DNA from: Pseudomonadota bacterium | Lineage (GTDB): Bacteria; Pseudomonadota; Gammaproteobacteria; Steroidobacterales; Steroidobacteraceae | Reading direction: 5' to 3' | DNA: 64,000 bases | Assembly: GCA_021807675.1 (NCBI GenBank) | Contig: JAKBCR010000002.1 | Coordinates: forward strand, 22,803-86,802 | Shown: one piece after another, positions 27,506 through 36,568 of the stretch | Layout: the number at the start of each line of letters is the position of its first letter | Position numbering within the stretch: the stretch's first letter is position 1 | Position numbers and translations under genes: made by a program | The notes under the pieces: model-generated | What the model was told of the DNA's origin: nothing | Databases searched by the model: none | What the model saw: only the letters and a program-made list of their open reading frames with translations

Positions 27506-28040
27506 GTACCGCGGATTCTAAATGGACGCGGTCGTCCTTCAAATTGGCGGTGAGACCGGTGGAGCTCAGCTGCTGCCCGGACCACAGCAGGTGTACCGGA
27601 TCCTTCGTGCTCACGATATCCCGGTGGATGTCGACCGACAGCGTCGCGCTGACGATCTGTGCCGGCTGAGAGGCAAAGATGCCAGAGACGTGCACGTCGC
27701 CCGAAAGCTTCACCTGCCCCGCGGCCTGCTCGAGCTCGCCCTGATCGGCGGTGGCAGTCCACGGGTCGCCCTCGGGATCATGAAAGCTCATCTGCACCTG
27801 CGTGAGCTCAACCTGGCCCTCGTTCGGCAACTGTCGGATGCTGGCGGCGTCCAGAGCGTAGAGCGGCAGCCCGTCCGCACCGGTTTCGACGAGCTTGGCA
27901 TTGCGTGCCGAGTATCCTTCACCCCAGGGATTCCGTTGGACGGTGGTGGATGGAGGAGCCCCACCCTGCTGCCGCGCGAGCAGCAGCGATGCCAGGATCA
28001 CTGCGACGATGGTCAGGACGGCGAAGATTCGGTAGATCAC
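27486..28040 (-). CDS. lptC: LPS export system protein LptC
   Basis: A 184-residue protein with a single N-terminal membrane anchor (IYRIFAVLTIVAVILASLLLA, about 2-22) and a periplasmic OstA-like domain (WTATADQGEL, VKLSGDVHV). It receives LPS from LptBFG and passes it to LptA. GTG start at 28040 overlaps the kdsC stop (GTGA). Length matches the family. Confidence 0.94.
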   Translation of the reverse strand: MIYRIFAVLTIVAVILASLLLARQQGGAPPSTTVQRNPWGEGYSARNAKLVETGADGLPLYALDAASIRQLPNEGQVELTQVQMSFHDPEGDPWTATADQGELEQAAGQVKLSGDVHVSGIFASQPAQIVSATLSVDIHRDIVSTKDPVHLLWSGQQLSSTGLTANLKDDRVHLESAVHGTFSK

Positions 28041-28567
28041 GTCGCGAATGGCGCCCGGTCCCCGCGGGCCGCCAGCAGGTAATCGCAGATTTCGCGAACC
28101 GCCCCCCTCCCGCCGGGAAGACTCGTGACAATGTGCGCGGCGCTGCGTGCGCGTGGATGGGCGTCCGCTACCGCGAACGAGAGGGCCACCTCACGCATCA
28201 ATGGCACGTCCGGCACGTCATCGCCCACACAGGCGCAATCGGCAGAGGTCAGCTTGAGCTTGCGGCGCAGCTGATCATACGCGCCGAGCTTGTCGTCCAC
28301 CCCCTGCAGCAGATGACGTACTCCCAGCTCCCGGCAACGAGCGCGCGTCATGGAGGAGCGCCGTCCCGAGATGACTGCGACACGAATTCCAGCTGCGGCA
28401 AGCAGCTTCAGGCCGAGCCCGTCACGAACGTGAAAGACTTTCAGCGCCTCACCGCGCGGCCCGTAGTACAGCCGCCCATCGGTCAGGACGCCGTCGACAT
28501 CCAGCACCAGGAGGCGAACGCGGGCAGCGGCGTTGGTCACGCGCTTAGAGGAGGTAGAGCGGCTCAC
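28037..28567 (-). CDS. kdsC: 3-deoxy-D-manno-octulosonate 8-phosphate phosphatase
   Basis: A 176-residue HAD-family phosphatase releasing Kdo from Kdo-8-phosphate. Motifs: DVDGVLTDG (nucleophile Asp, about residue 23), VISGR, Lys in DDKLGAY and VGDDVPDVPLM. GTG start at 28567 overlaps the kdsD stop. Together with kdsD it supplies Kdo for LPS inner core. Confidence 0.96.
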   Translation of the reverse strand: MSRSTSSKRVTNAAARVRLLVLDVDGVLTDGRLYYGPRGEALKVFHVRDGLGLKLLAAAGIRVAVISGRRSSMTRARCRELGVRHLLQGVDDKLGAYDQLRRKLKLTSADCACVGDDVPDVPLMREVALSFAVADAHPRARSAAHIVTSLPGGRGAVREICDYLLAARGDRAPFAT

Positions 28568-29556
28568 ACTACGCCGGCGCGGAAGAGATCGTGCACATTG
28601 AGTGCGCCAATCAGGCGCCCCTGCTCATCGGCTACCGGCAGAGCGGTGATCCGGTGTACTTCCATCAGGTGCACCGCCTCGGCCGCAAGGTCCTGTGGGG
28701 CGATGGTCCTGCAGGGCGAGGTCATCACCTCGCTCATGTTGGCGCTGTGGACATCGACTTGGGCGTCGAGCGCGCGGCGCAGGTCGCCATCCGTGAACAC
28801 TCCGAGGATTCTGTTGCCGTCGTCCACGATGACAGTCATGCCCAGACCCTTGCGGGACATCTCCAGCAACCCTTCACCGAGTCGCGTTTGCGGGCCGACG
28901 CGCGGTAGCGTCTCGCCGGTGCGCATGATCTGCTCGACGTGCAACAGCAGCTGTCGTCCCAGAGCCCCACCCGGGTGCGAGCGCGCGAAGTCCTGCTTGG
29001 TGAAGCCGCGCGCCTCGAGAACGGCGACCGCCAGCGCATCTCCCATCGCGAGTGTCGCCGTCGTGCTGGCAGTGGGCGCCAGGTTGAGAGGGCACGCCTC
29101 TTCCGGCACGCTGACATCGAGCGTCACGGTGGCCGCCCGCCCCAGAGTCGAATCCGTCTTGCCCGCCATGACGATGAGGGGCACCGCGAGACGCTTCAGG
29201 TGCGGCAGCAGCAGCAGCAGCTCCGGCGTCTCGCCGGAATTCGAGAGGGCGAGGACTGCGTCCCCGCGCGTGATCATGCCGATATCGCCATGGCTGGCTT
29301 CGGCGGGGTGCAGGAAAAATGCCGGTGTCCCGGTGCTGGCCAGTGTCGCCGCGACCTTGCGCGCGATGTGCCCTGATTTGCCCATGCCGGTGACGACCAC
29401 TCGGCCCTGGCATTGCAGGCACACCCGGCTGGCGGCGGCAAAGCGGTCATCGAGGCGCTCGAGCAGTGCCTCGACGGCCCGTGCCTCGATGGCGAGGGCG
29501 CGGCGGGCAGCGGCGAGCAGGCGGCTATGGTCGGCGGAGGCGGCGGCGGGGCTCAT
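28564..29556 (-). CDS. kdsD: Arabinose-5-phosphate isomerase
   Basis: Converts ribulose 5-phosphate to arabinose 5-phosphate, the first step to Kdo. The 330-residue protein has an N-terminal SIS domain (VVVTGMGKSGHIARK, ASHGDIGM, LSNSGETPE) and a C-terminal pair of CBS domains (ending ITALPVADEQGRLIG). ATG at 29556 is chosen because the upstream open frame runs through an intergenic repeat. It is first of the kdsD-kdsC-lptC-lptA-lptB chain, whose starts and stops overlap at each junction. Confidence 0.96.
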   Translation of the reverse strand: MSPAAASADHSRLLAAARRALAIEARAVEALLERLDDRFAAASRVCLQCQGRVVVTGMGKSGHIARKVAATLASTGTPAFFLHPAEASHGDIGMITRGDAVLALSNSGETPELLLLLPHLKRLAVPLIVMAGKTDSTLGRAATVTLDVSVPEEACPLNLAPTASTTATLAMGDALAVAVLEARGFTKQDFARSHPGGALGRQLLLHVEQIMRTGETLPRVGPQTRLGEGLLEMSRKGLGMTVIVDDGNRILGVFTDGDLRRALDAQVDVHSANMSEVMTSPCRTIAPQDLAAEAVHLMEVHRITALPVADEQGRLIGALNVHDLFRAGVV

Positions 29557-29604
29557 TACCGATGATAATATCCGACCCTTGAGGGCCACCGGAAAGGTTG
29601 CGAA

Positions 29605-29712
29605 CGTGCGAAAGCGATTGAGTAAGCGGCCCAGGGCCGCTCCCTGGGCCGCGAGGTCGACTCCGGCGATGGCCGCGCGCTCGCGTGACAAAATCGCCGG
29701 GAGCGATATTAC
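29605..29712 (+). repeat. Palindromic intergenic repeat, family 1 (copy C)
   Basis: Located in the 303-bp divergent spacer between kdsD and ibaG. Order as in copy A: GTGCGAAAGCGATTGAGTA, hairpin GCGGCCCAGGG / CCCTGGGCCGC, GAGGTCGACTCC, then GACAAAATCGCCGGGAGCGAT. Its second hairpin is the same ATCGC-GGAGCGAT module that opens the family 2 repeats. It is the only family 1 copy here not lying between convergent transcripts. Confidence 0.72.
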
Positions 29713-29757
29713 TCGGCGCATCCCTGCGCCTCGGCCCCGCGGACCCGCCCTGCCGGG

Positions 29758-29852
29758 CGTTCAAAATTGCTCCAGGCAATTTTGTGGACGGCGCAGCCGG
29801 CCCGAAGGGCTCGGTGCAGGATGCACCGAGCAACCGGCAGGATGCCGACATC
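29758..29852 (+). repeat. Palindromic repeat, family 2 (copy 1, upstream of ibaG-murA)
   Basis: Modules in order: CAAAATTGCTCC / AGGCAATTTTG hairpin, GGACGGCGC, GCCGGCCCGAAGGG, CTCGGTGCAGGATGCACCGAG hairpin, CGGCAGGATGCCG. The same order appears on the minus strand at 40372-40478 and, shorter, at 32870-32950. It ends about eight bases before the ibaG start, so it is likely in that gene's leader or promoter. Confidence 0.7.
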
Positions 29853-29859
29853 GTGCCGG

Positions 29860-31357
<1,498 letters not shown>

Positions 31358-31489
31358 ACATCGACCGGCGGCTGACCGCCGAACCATCAAGCGGTACGAC
31401 ACGGCAGCCGGGCACAGGGAGGCGCGCGTGGATTGCGCAGGAGCCCGGATCCATCTTAGCTCCCCATCGACCAGCGGTCGACCCCGAAA
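31358..31489 (-). repeat. Truncated tandem copy of the family 3 repeat
   Basis: Immediately beside copy F, the minus strand repeats the end of the element a second time: CTCCCTGTGCC, then ACCGCTTGATGGTTCGGCGGTC and GGTCGATG, matching CTCCCTGTGCC...ACCGCTTCATGGTTTCGGGGTC...GGTCGATG in copy F. The start of the unit is reduced to TGGATCCGGGC. Together with copy F it fills the spacer between murA and gnd; no gene is seen here. Confidence 0.6.
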
Positions 31490-31768
31490 CCATGAAGCGG
31501 TGCGCAGGCATGACCCAGGCACAGGGAGGTGCCCGGCCGCCGCAGGGCGAGGCGGTGCTTTCAGCGAAGCACTGCTTCGCTCCGCCGAGCGAGCCTCGGG
31601 CAAAAAACCGCGCTTTTTGCTCGAGGCGCGCTGGGCCGGCCAGGGTGCGACGCATGCGTCGCACGGGTGGCCATGGAGGGACACCCCGGGCAGGCCCGGT
31701 TGGACCCGGGACGTGCGCGGAGCAGGGACCGCGCAGCGCAATGGCCGGATCCAGCGCTTCATAATTCA
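31490..31768 (-). repeat. Multi-hairpin intergenic repeat, family 3 (copy F, with insert)
   Basis: On the minus strand it matches copy E closely from ATGAAGCGCTGGATCCGGCC to CACCTCCCTGTGCCTGGG. About 100 bp of extra sequence, itself rich in short palindromes (for example GTGCGACGCATGCGTCGCAC), is inserted in the loop of stem 1. The CTCGAGCAAAAA stem is kept with one mismatch. It lies upstream of gnd. Confidence 0.8.
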
Positions 31769-31855
31769 GTGGCTGAACCGATGCCTGTCAGAGATGTCTG
31801 ACAGCGCGTCGGGCGACTGCAGCGTACACTGCAGCGCAACCCCTCGGAGGTCCGT

Positions 31856-32953
31856 ATGCGAATCGGAATGGTCGGGCTCGGGCGCATGGGCGCGAACATG
31901 GTGCGCCGCCTGATGCGAGGCGGTCATGAATGCGTCGCCTTTGACAGGTCGCGCGAGGCCGTGCAGGGGGTCGCGGCCGACGGAGCCATCGCCGCCAATT
32001 CGCTCGCGGAGCTTGCCGCCGCCCTTACTCCGCCGCGCGCAGTGTGGATCATGGTGCCCGCGGCGCTCGTCGACAGCGTTATCGCGGAGCTGCGGCCGCT
32101 GCTCGCATCCGGCGATATCCTCATCGATGGAGGCAACTCCCACTACCACGATGACATCCGTCGCGCCGAGGAGCTGCGCCCCGCGGGCCTGCACTACGTC
32201 GATGCGGGGACGAGTGGCGGCGTGCTCGGTCTCGAGCAGGGCTACTGTCTGATGATCGGCGCCGAGCCGGCCGTCTTCAGCACGCTCGAGCCGGTTTTCG
32301 CCACGCTCTCTCCGGGCGGGCGGCGGCCGCAGACCCAGGGCGGGAAGGCCGCCGCTCGAGCCATGGCCGAGATGGGCTATCTGCACTGCGGACCGAACGG
32401 CGCCGGGCACTTCGTGAAGATGGTGCACAACGGTATCGAGTACGGGATAATGGCGGCGTACGCGGAAGGCCTCAATCTGCTCCAACATGCCGATGCCGGC
32501 TTGAAACGCGAGGAGGCCGATGCCGAGACCGCTCCGCTTTCCGATCCGCGCTTTTTCCAATACCAGCTCGATACCGCCGCGGTGGCGGAGGTCTGGCGGC
32601 ATGGCAGCATCATCTCCTCGCGCCTTCTCGATCTGACCGCCGAAGCGCTGGCAGCCGATCCGGTGCTCGGACGGTTCGGCGGCCGCGTGTCGGATTCCGG
32701 GGAAGGACGCTGGACGGTGCAGGCAGCCGTCGAGATCGGTGTGCCGGCGCATGTGCTTTCCGCCGCGCTCTACTCTCGCTTCGAGTCGCGTGGACGCGCG
32801 GCATTCGCCGACAAGCTGCTCTCCGCCATGCGGCTCGGGTTCGGTGGCCATCTCGAGAAGACAGAATCTTCCACACCATCGCAGGAGCGATCCTCGACGG
32901 CGCACGCCGGCCCGAAAGGGCGTGGCGCAGGGACCGGGCCGAGCAAATCCTGA
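31856..32953 (+). CDS. gnd: 6-phosphogluconate dehydrogenase, decarboxylating, with repeat-derived tail
   Basis: Oxidises 6-phosphogluconate to ribulose 5-phosphate and CO2. The 365-residue protein is the short GndA type: GLGRMGANM at 7-15, DGGNSHYHDD, the VDAGTSGGVLGLEQGYCLMIGG-like region, and GAGHFVKMVHNGIEYG. Asp30 at the end of the second strand (AFDRS) suggests NAD+ rather than NADP+. The family normally ends soon after the LSAMR..FGGH motif (about residue 333). Here a roughly 30-residue Ser/Gly/Pro-rich tail follows, encoded by a family 2 repeat. CGGAGG precedes the ATG; zwf follows after 12 bp. Confidence 0.93.
   Translation: MRIGMVGLGRMGANMVRRLMRGGHECVAFDRSREAVQGVAADGAIAANSLAELAAALTPPRAVWIMVPAALVDSVIAELRPLLASGDILIDGGNSHYHDDIRRAEELRPAGLHYVDAGTSGGVLGLEQGYCLMIGAEPAVFSTLEPVFATLSPGGRRPQTQGGKAAARAMAEMGYLHCGPNGAGHFVKMVHNGIEYGIMAAYAEGLNLLQHADAGLKREEADAETAPLSDPRFFQYQLDTAAVAEVWRHGSIISSRLLDLTAEALAADPVLGRFGGRVSDSGEGRWTVQAAVEIGVPAHVLSAALYSRFESRGRAAFADKLLSAMRLGFGGHLEKTESSTPSQERSSTAHAGPKGRGAGTGPSKS
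32870..32950 (+). repeat. Palindromic repeat, family 2 (copy 2, inside the end of gnd)
   Basis: ATCGCAGGAGCGAT, then GACGGCGCACGCCGGCCCGAAAGGGC, GCGCAGGGACCGGGCCGAGCAA. This matches the copies upstream of ibaG and rnpB, but it is read through by the gnd frame as its last roughly 28 codons. It ends just before the GGAGGG ribosome binding site of zwf. Confidence 0.65.
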
Positions 32954-32965
32954 CCGGAGGGACTG

Positions 32966-34405
32966 ATGGAGCGACGTGACAGTGACACTCTGGTGCTCTT
33001 CGGGGCGACCGGGGACCTTTGCTACCGCAAAATATTTCCCTCCCTCTACAGCCTGGTGCACCGCGGGCTGCTGCACGTGCCCGTGATCGGGGTCGCGCGC
33101 GCGGGGTGGAACCTCGAGCAGTTGAAAGATCGGGTACGCGAGAGCATCACGGCTTTCGTCCCGTCGCCGGATCAGGACACGCTCGCGCGCTTGCTCGGCC
33201 TGCTGCGCTATCACGACGGCGACTATCAGGACCGGGACACATTCGTCGCGCTTCGCCAGGCGCTGGGAGACTCGCAGCGGCCGCTGTACTACCTCGCCAT
33301 CCCGCCCAGCATGTTTCCGGTCGTGATCGACCACCTCGGCGGCTCCGGCGGCGCCCAGGGCGCGCGTGTCGTGGTCGAGAAGCCGTTCGGACGCGATCTC
33401 GTCGAGGCGAGGACGCTGAATCAGGTGCTGCACAAGCAGTTTCCGGAGGCCAGCATCTTCCGCATCGACCACTATCTCGGCAAGGAGGCGGTGCAGAACC
33501 TCCTCTATTTCCGCTTCGCCAACTCCTTCCTGGAGCCTATCTGGAACCGTAACTTCGTGGAGAGCGTGCAGATCACCATGGCGGAGACGATCGGGGTGGC
33601 TGGCCGCGGGAAGTTCTACGAGGAAGCAGGCGCCATCCGGGACGTCATGCAGAATCATCTGCTGCAGATCCTGGCGCTGCTGACTCTCGAGCCGCCGGTG
33701 AACTCGGAGGGCGAGTCATTGCGTGACGAGAAGGTGAAGGTGCTGAAGGCCGTGCGGCCGGTCACGCCGGAAGCGATCGTGCGCGGGCAGTTCAACAGCT
33801 ACCGGCAGGAACCGGGCGTGTCGCCGGACTCCAAGGTCGAGACGTACGCGGCGATGCGGCTCGAGATCGACTCGTGGCGCTGGAGCGGGGTGCCGTTCTA
33901 TCTGCGTGCGGGCAAGTGCCTGCCGGTGACGGCGACGGAGGTGGTGGTGGACCTCAAGCCGCCGCCGGCGCGCCTCTTTGGCGAGCTCGGGCCGGATTAT
34001 CCCAATTTCGTCCGCTTTCGCGTGGGTCCGGACGTGGCAATCGCGTTGGGAGCGCACGCCAAGAAGGCTGGTGCCGCCATGCAGGGGAAGGAGGTGGAGC
34101 TCTTCGTCGCGCAGCACGAGGCGGATGCCATGGATGCCTACGAGCGGCTGATCAGCCTGGCGCTCATCGGGGATACGGCCCATTTCGCACGGGAGGACGA
34201 GGTGGAGGCTGCCTGGGCGATCGTCGATCAGGTGTTGGGAGCGGGTGAGGCGCCTTACACCTACACCCGCGGCACTTGGGGACCGCAGGAGGCGGAGCGG
34301 CTGCTCGTCGGAGCATGCAGTTGGCACAATCCGGGGGCGGAGCCGCAGGGGTGGACGCGGTCGTGCGCGCCGTCGCATTTGACGATGGGTAAGTTCGCAC
34401 CTTAG
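32966..34405 (+). CDS. zwf: Glucose-6-phosphate 1-dehydrogenase
   Basis: Entry enzyme of the oxidative pentose phosphate and Entner-Doudoroff routes. The 479-residue protein has the coenzyme loop [16 protein letters not shown] (13-28), [11 protein letters not shown] and the catalytic [15 protein letters not shown] sits before the ATG. It is cotranscribed with gnd and convergent with pgl, so the three oxidative-branch steps are grouped. Confidence 0.97.
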   Translation: MERRDSDTLVLFGATGDLCYRKIFPSLYSLVHRGLLHVPVIGVARAGWNLEQLKDRVRESITAFVPSPDQDTLARLLGLLRYHDGDYQDRDTFVALRQALGDSQRPLYYLAIPPSMFPVVIDHLGGSGGAQGARVVVEKPFGRDLVEARTLNQVLHKQFPEASIFRIDHYLGKEAVQNLLYFRFANSFLEPIWNRNFVESVQITMAETIGVAGRGKFYEEAGAIRDVMQNHLLQILALLTLEPPVNSEGESLRDEKVKVLKAVRPVTPEAIVRGQFNSYRQEPGVSPDSKVETYAAMRLEIDSWRWSGVPFYLRAGKCLPVTATEVVVDLKPPPARLFGELGPDYPNFVRFRVGPDVAIALGAHAKKAGAAMQGKEVELFVAQHEADAMDAYERLISLALIGDTAHFAREDEVEAAWAIVDQVLGAGEAPYTYTRGTWGPQEAERLLVGACSWHNPGAEPQGWTRSCAPSHLTMGKFAP

Positions 34406-34445
34406 CCCTGGGTGCTGCACGAGATGCGAGCTCCGGGCCCCTCTC

Positions 34446-35159
34446 TCACATTCGCGGGGGCTGTTGCTCCGCTGCGCGGTCGAGCCAAATCTCCACGCGC
34501 GCGTGGCCGGCTACGGCGCGCAGGGCGATGAGGTTGGGGTCTTGGCGGATGAAGGAGGCTATGGCGTCGTGCTTGCCGCTGCCCGCTACCACGAAAAGCG
34601 GCTCGGAGACGTTGGCCAGGAAATCGGGGGTGACACTGATGCCCTGCATGCCGTCGGGGCGTTGGACGGCGATGGCGAGACGGCCGCGGGACTGCAGCAG
34701 GTGCTTAGGTAGGAAGAGGGAGGCGGTGTGGCCGTCGGGTCCTAGACCGAGGAGCGCCAAGCCGATGCGCGCGCCCGCATCCAGCAGGGTGCGCAGGCGG
34801 CCTTCGTAATCGCGAGCGGCTTCCTCGAGGGGGAGCTCGGTCTTGATACGCAGCACCCGCGCCTCAGGGAGGGCCAGCGCGTCGAGGAATGGGCGTGTTG
34901 CGTGATAGTTGCTGGCGTCGGAATCGGCGGGGACGTAGCGGTCGTCGGAATAGATGACCGTCAGTGGACTGCCTTGCGGCGGGCGTCGCCGGGCGACTTC
35001 GCGATACGCGGGGAGCGGTGTGTGGCCGCCGGAGAGCATGATGACCGGAGGGCCGCCGCCCGATTGCGTGGCTGCAGCGCGAATCGCCTGCTCGAGACGA
35101 TCCGCGAGCGCGTCGTCGAGCTCGCAGCGGGTGGAGAAGCGGCGAACGTCTATTTGCAT
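34446..35159 (-). CDS. pgl: 6-phosphogluconolactonase
   Basis: Hydrolyses 6-phosphogluconolactone between Zwf and Gnd. The 237-residue protein shows LSGGHTPLPAY, the YSDDRYVP motif, SNYHATRPFL and LLGLGPDGHTASLF, all typical of the DevB/SOL family. It faces zwf with a 40-bp gap, so it is transcribed separately from the two genes it serves. Confidence 0.95.
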   Translation of the reverse strand: MQIDVRRFSTRCELDDALADRLEQAIRAAATQSGGGPPVIMLSGGHTPLPAYREVARRRPPQGSPLTVIYSDDRYVPADSDASNYHATRPFLDALALPEARVLRIKTELPLEEAARDYEGRLRTLLDAGARIGLALLGLGPDGHTASLFLPKHLLQSRGRLAIAVQRPDGMQGISVTPDFLANVSEPLFVVAGSGKHDAIASFIRQDPNLIALRAVAGHARVEIWLDRAAEQQPPRM

Positions 35160-35195
35160 GATGATGATCCTCGGCAGTTGATGACGCCGTGCCTC

Positions 35196-35277
35196 TGGCC
35201 GTCCGTGGCGGCAGGGCCCCCGGCCCAGCCCATCCGGGGCCGGGCGTTCGGGCGGATCGGCGACACTTTAAGTGTCG
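35196..35277. repeat. GC-rich palindromic repeat, family 4 (copy 2), and a short palindrome
   Basis: The 136-bp spacer between pgl and the degS-like gene holds TGGCCGTCCGTGGCGGC followed by GGGCCCCCGGCCC and a GGGGCCGGGC arm, the same motif order as in the ftsW-murG spacer. At 35261-35277 there is a near-perfect 17-nt palindrome (CGACACTTTAAGTGTCG), 18 bases from the stop of the degS-like gene, which may be its terminator stem or an operator. Confidence 0.5.
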
Positions 35278-35295
35278 TCGATGAAGGCGCCGCCC

Positions 35296-36453
35296 TCACC
35301 CCGCAGTGAGCGGTGTCTCGGCGACCCGCACCTTCACGTCGAACTGGCTGCTGCCCCGCTGATCGTGGAGGGTCAGCGTCGAGCCGGGCTTGCTGCTGGC
35401 AATCCGGGCGCGCGCGTCCTCGGCGGAAGTCACGGGAACGCCATTGATCGAGAGCAGGAGGTCCCCCGGTTTCAATCCCGCCTGCTGCCCGGGACTTCCG
35501 ACATAGAGATTGGCGATGATCACGCCACCGTGGGCGAGGCCGAGCTGCTGCGCCTGCGCGTCGGACATGTCCTCCGGCACAATGCCGATCCAGCCGCGGA
35601 TCACCCGCCCGTATTTGATGATGTCGTGCAGCACGCCGCGCACCATGTCGACGGGAATCGCAAAGCCGATGCCTTCGACTCCCAGGCTCTTGGCGACGAT
35701 GGCGGTATTGATGCCGATCAATTTGCCGCTGGAATCGACCAGCGCGCCCCCGGAATTGCCGAAATTGATCGGCGCATCCGTCTGGATGAAGTCCTCGAAC
35801 GTCGTGATCCCGAGATGCCCTCGGGCGGTGGCGCTGACGATGCCGTGGGTCACCGTTTGCGAGAGCCCGAGAGGGTCGCCGATGGCGAGCACGACATCGC
35901 CGACCCGCAGAGTGTCGGAGCGCCCGAATGTGATCACCGGAAGGTTCGGCAGGTTGATCTTGAGGACGGCGAGGTCGGTGTCCGGGTCGACGCCCACGAC
36001 CTGCGGAGTCGCGATCCGGCCGTCCGCGAGCTGCACGCGGATGGCCCCGGCGTTCGCGATGACGTGGTAGTTCGTCACGATATGGCCGCCCTTGTCGACG
36101 ATGACGCCAGACCCGAGGCTGCGCTCGATCCGCTGCCTGTACTGCGGCAGGACATTGCCGAAGAGCTCTCCGAGCGGCGAGGGATCGATGCGCTCCGTGA
36201 CCAGCCGGGCGGTATAAATATTGACCACGGCCGGAGCTGCGCGCTCCACGGCTGATGCATACGATACGCGTAGGGGCCTGCGCGTGGCGTGCGCGCTCGC
36301 AGCCGGGGCCGCGGTCGACGCCGGCGGCGGCCGCGAGCCGGCTTCCCCGCGGATGAGGTCCGGCCGCAGTGCGACGATCACGAAGGCGAGCGCCAGCCCG
36401 CCCACGACCGATCCTGCAATGAACGTCAACCCGCGACTCAGTCGCTCCAGCAT
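35296..36453 (-). CDS. DegS/AlgW-like periplasmic serine protease with one PDZ domain
   Basis: A 385-residue protein with one N-terminal membrane anchor (about 9-29), a trypsin-like domain with His130 (TNYHV), Asp160 (DTDLAVL) and Ser234 (GNSGGAL), and a single C-terminal PDZ domain (GVIIANLYVGSPGQQAGLKPGDLL). One anchor plus one PDZ is the layout of DegS/AlgW, which cleave the anti-sigma factor RseA/MucA under envelope stress. AGAGGTG precedes the ATG. It is divergent from petB. Anti-sigma partners are not in the window. Confidence 0.9.
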   Translation of the reverse strand: MLERLSRGLTFIAGSVVGGLALAFVIVALRPDLIRGEAGSRPPPASTAAPAASAHATRRPLRVSYASAVERAAPAVVNIYTARLVTERIDPSPLGELFGNVLPQYRQRIERSLGSGVIVDKGGHIVTNYHVIANAGAIRVQLADGRIATPQVVGVDPDTDLAVLKINLPNLPVITFGRSDTLRVGDVVLAIGDPLGLSQTVTHGIVSATARGHLGITTFEDFIQTDAPINFGNSGGALVDSSGKLIGINTAIVAKSLGVEGIGFAIPVDMVRGVLHDIIKYGRVIRGWIGIVPEDMSDAQAQQLGLAHGGVIIANLYVGSPGQQAGLKPGDLLLSINGVPVTSAEDARARIASSKPGSTLTLHDQRGSSQFDVKVRVAETPLTAG

Positions 36454-36472
36454 GTGTTCACCTCTCGCTGTG

Positions 36473-36478
36473 TATAAT
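36473..36478 (+). promoter_or_regulatory. Candidate -10 box for the petBC transcript
   Basis: A perfect TATAAT lies 39 bp before the leader ORF, in the short gap between the divergent protease gene and petB. No good -35 is found at 16-18 bp, so the promoter would need an activator or be weak. Confidence 0.4.
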
Positions 36479-36511
36479 GCCGCGCGACCGCGGGAATTGG
36501 GGAGCCTGCCG

Positions 36512-36568
36512 ATGAACGTACGCCTTAAGGCTGTCACCGGGCCCGTCCTCTCGAGGGGAGGCGCCTGA
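36512..36568 (+). CDS. Possible 18-residue leader peptide coupled to petB
   Basis: ATG at 36512 follows GGGGAG by a normal distance. The frame encodes 18 residues (MNVRLKAVTGPVLSRGGA) and its TGA overlaps the petB ATG (TGATG, 36566-36570). That arrangement would couple petB translation to the leader. It could also be a relic of a former upstream gene, since petA, which usually precedes petB, is missing. Not recognised as any known peptide. Confidence 0.4.
   Translation: MNVRLKAVTGPVLSRGGA

Noticed and set aside
31358-31855. CRISPR-like array between murA and gnd
   Set aside because: There are only two diverged, palindromic units of unequal length, no regular spacers and no cas genes.
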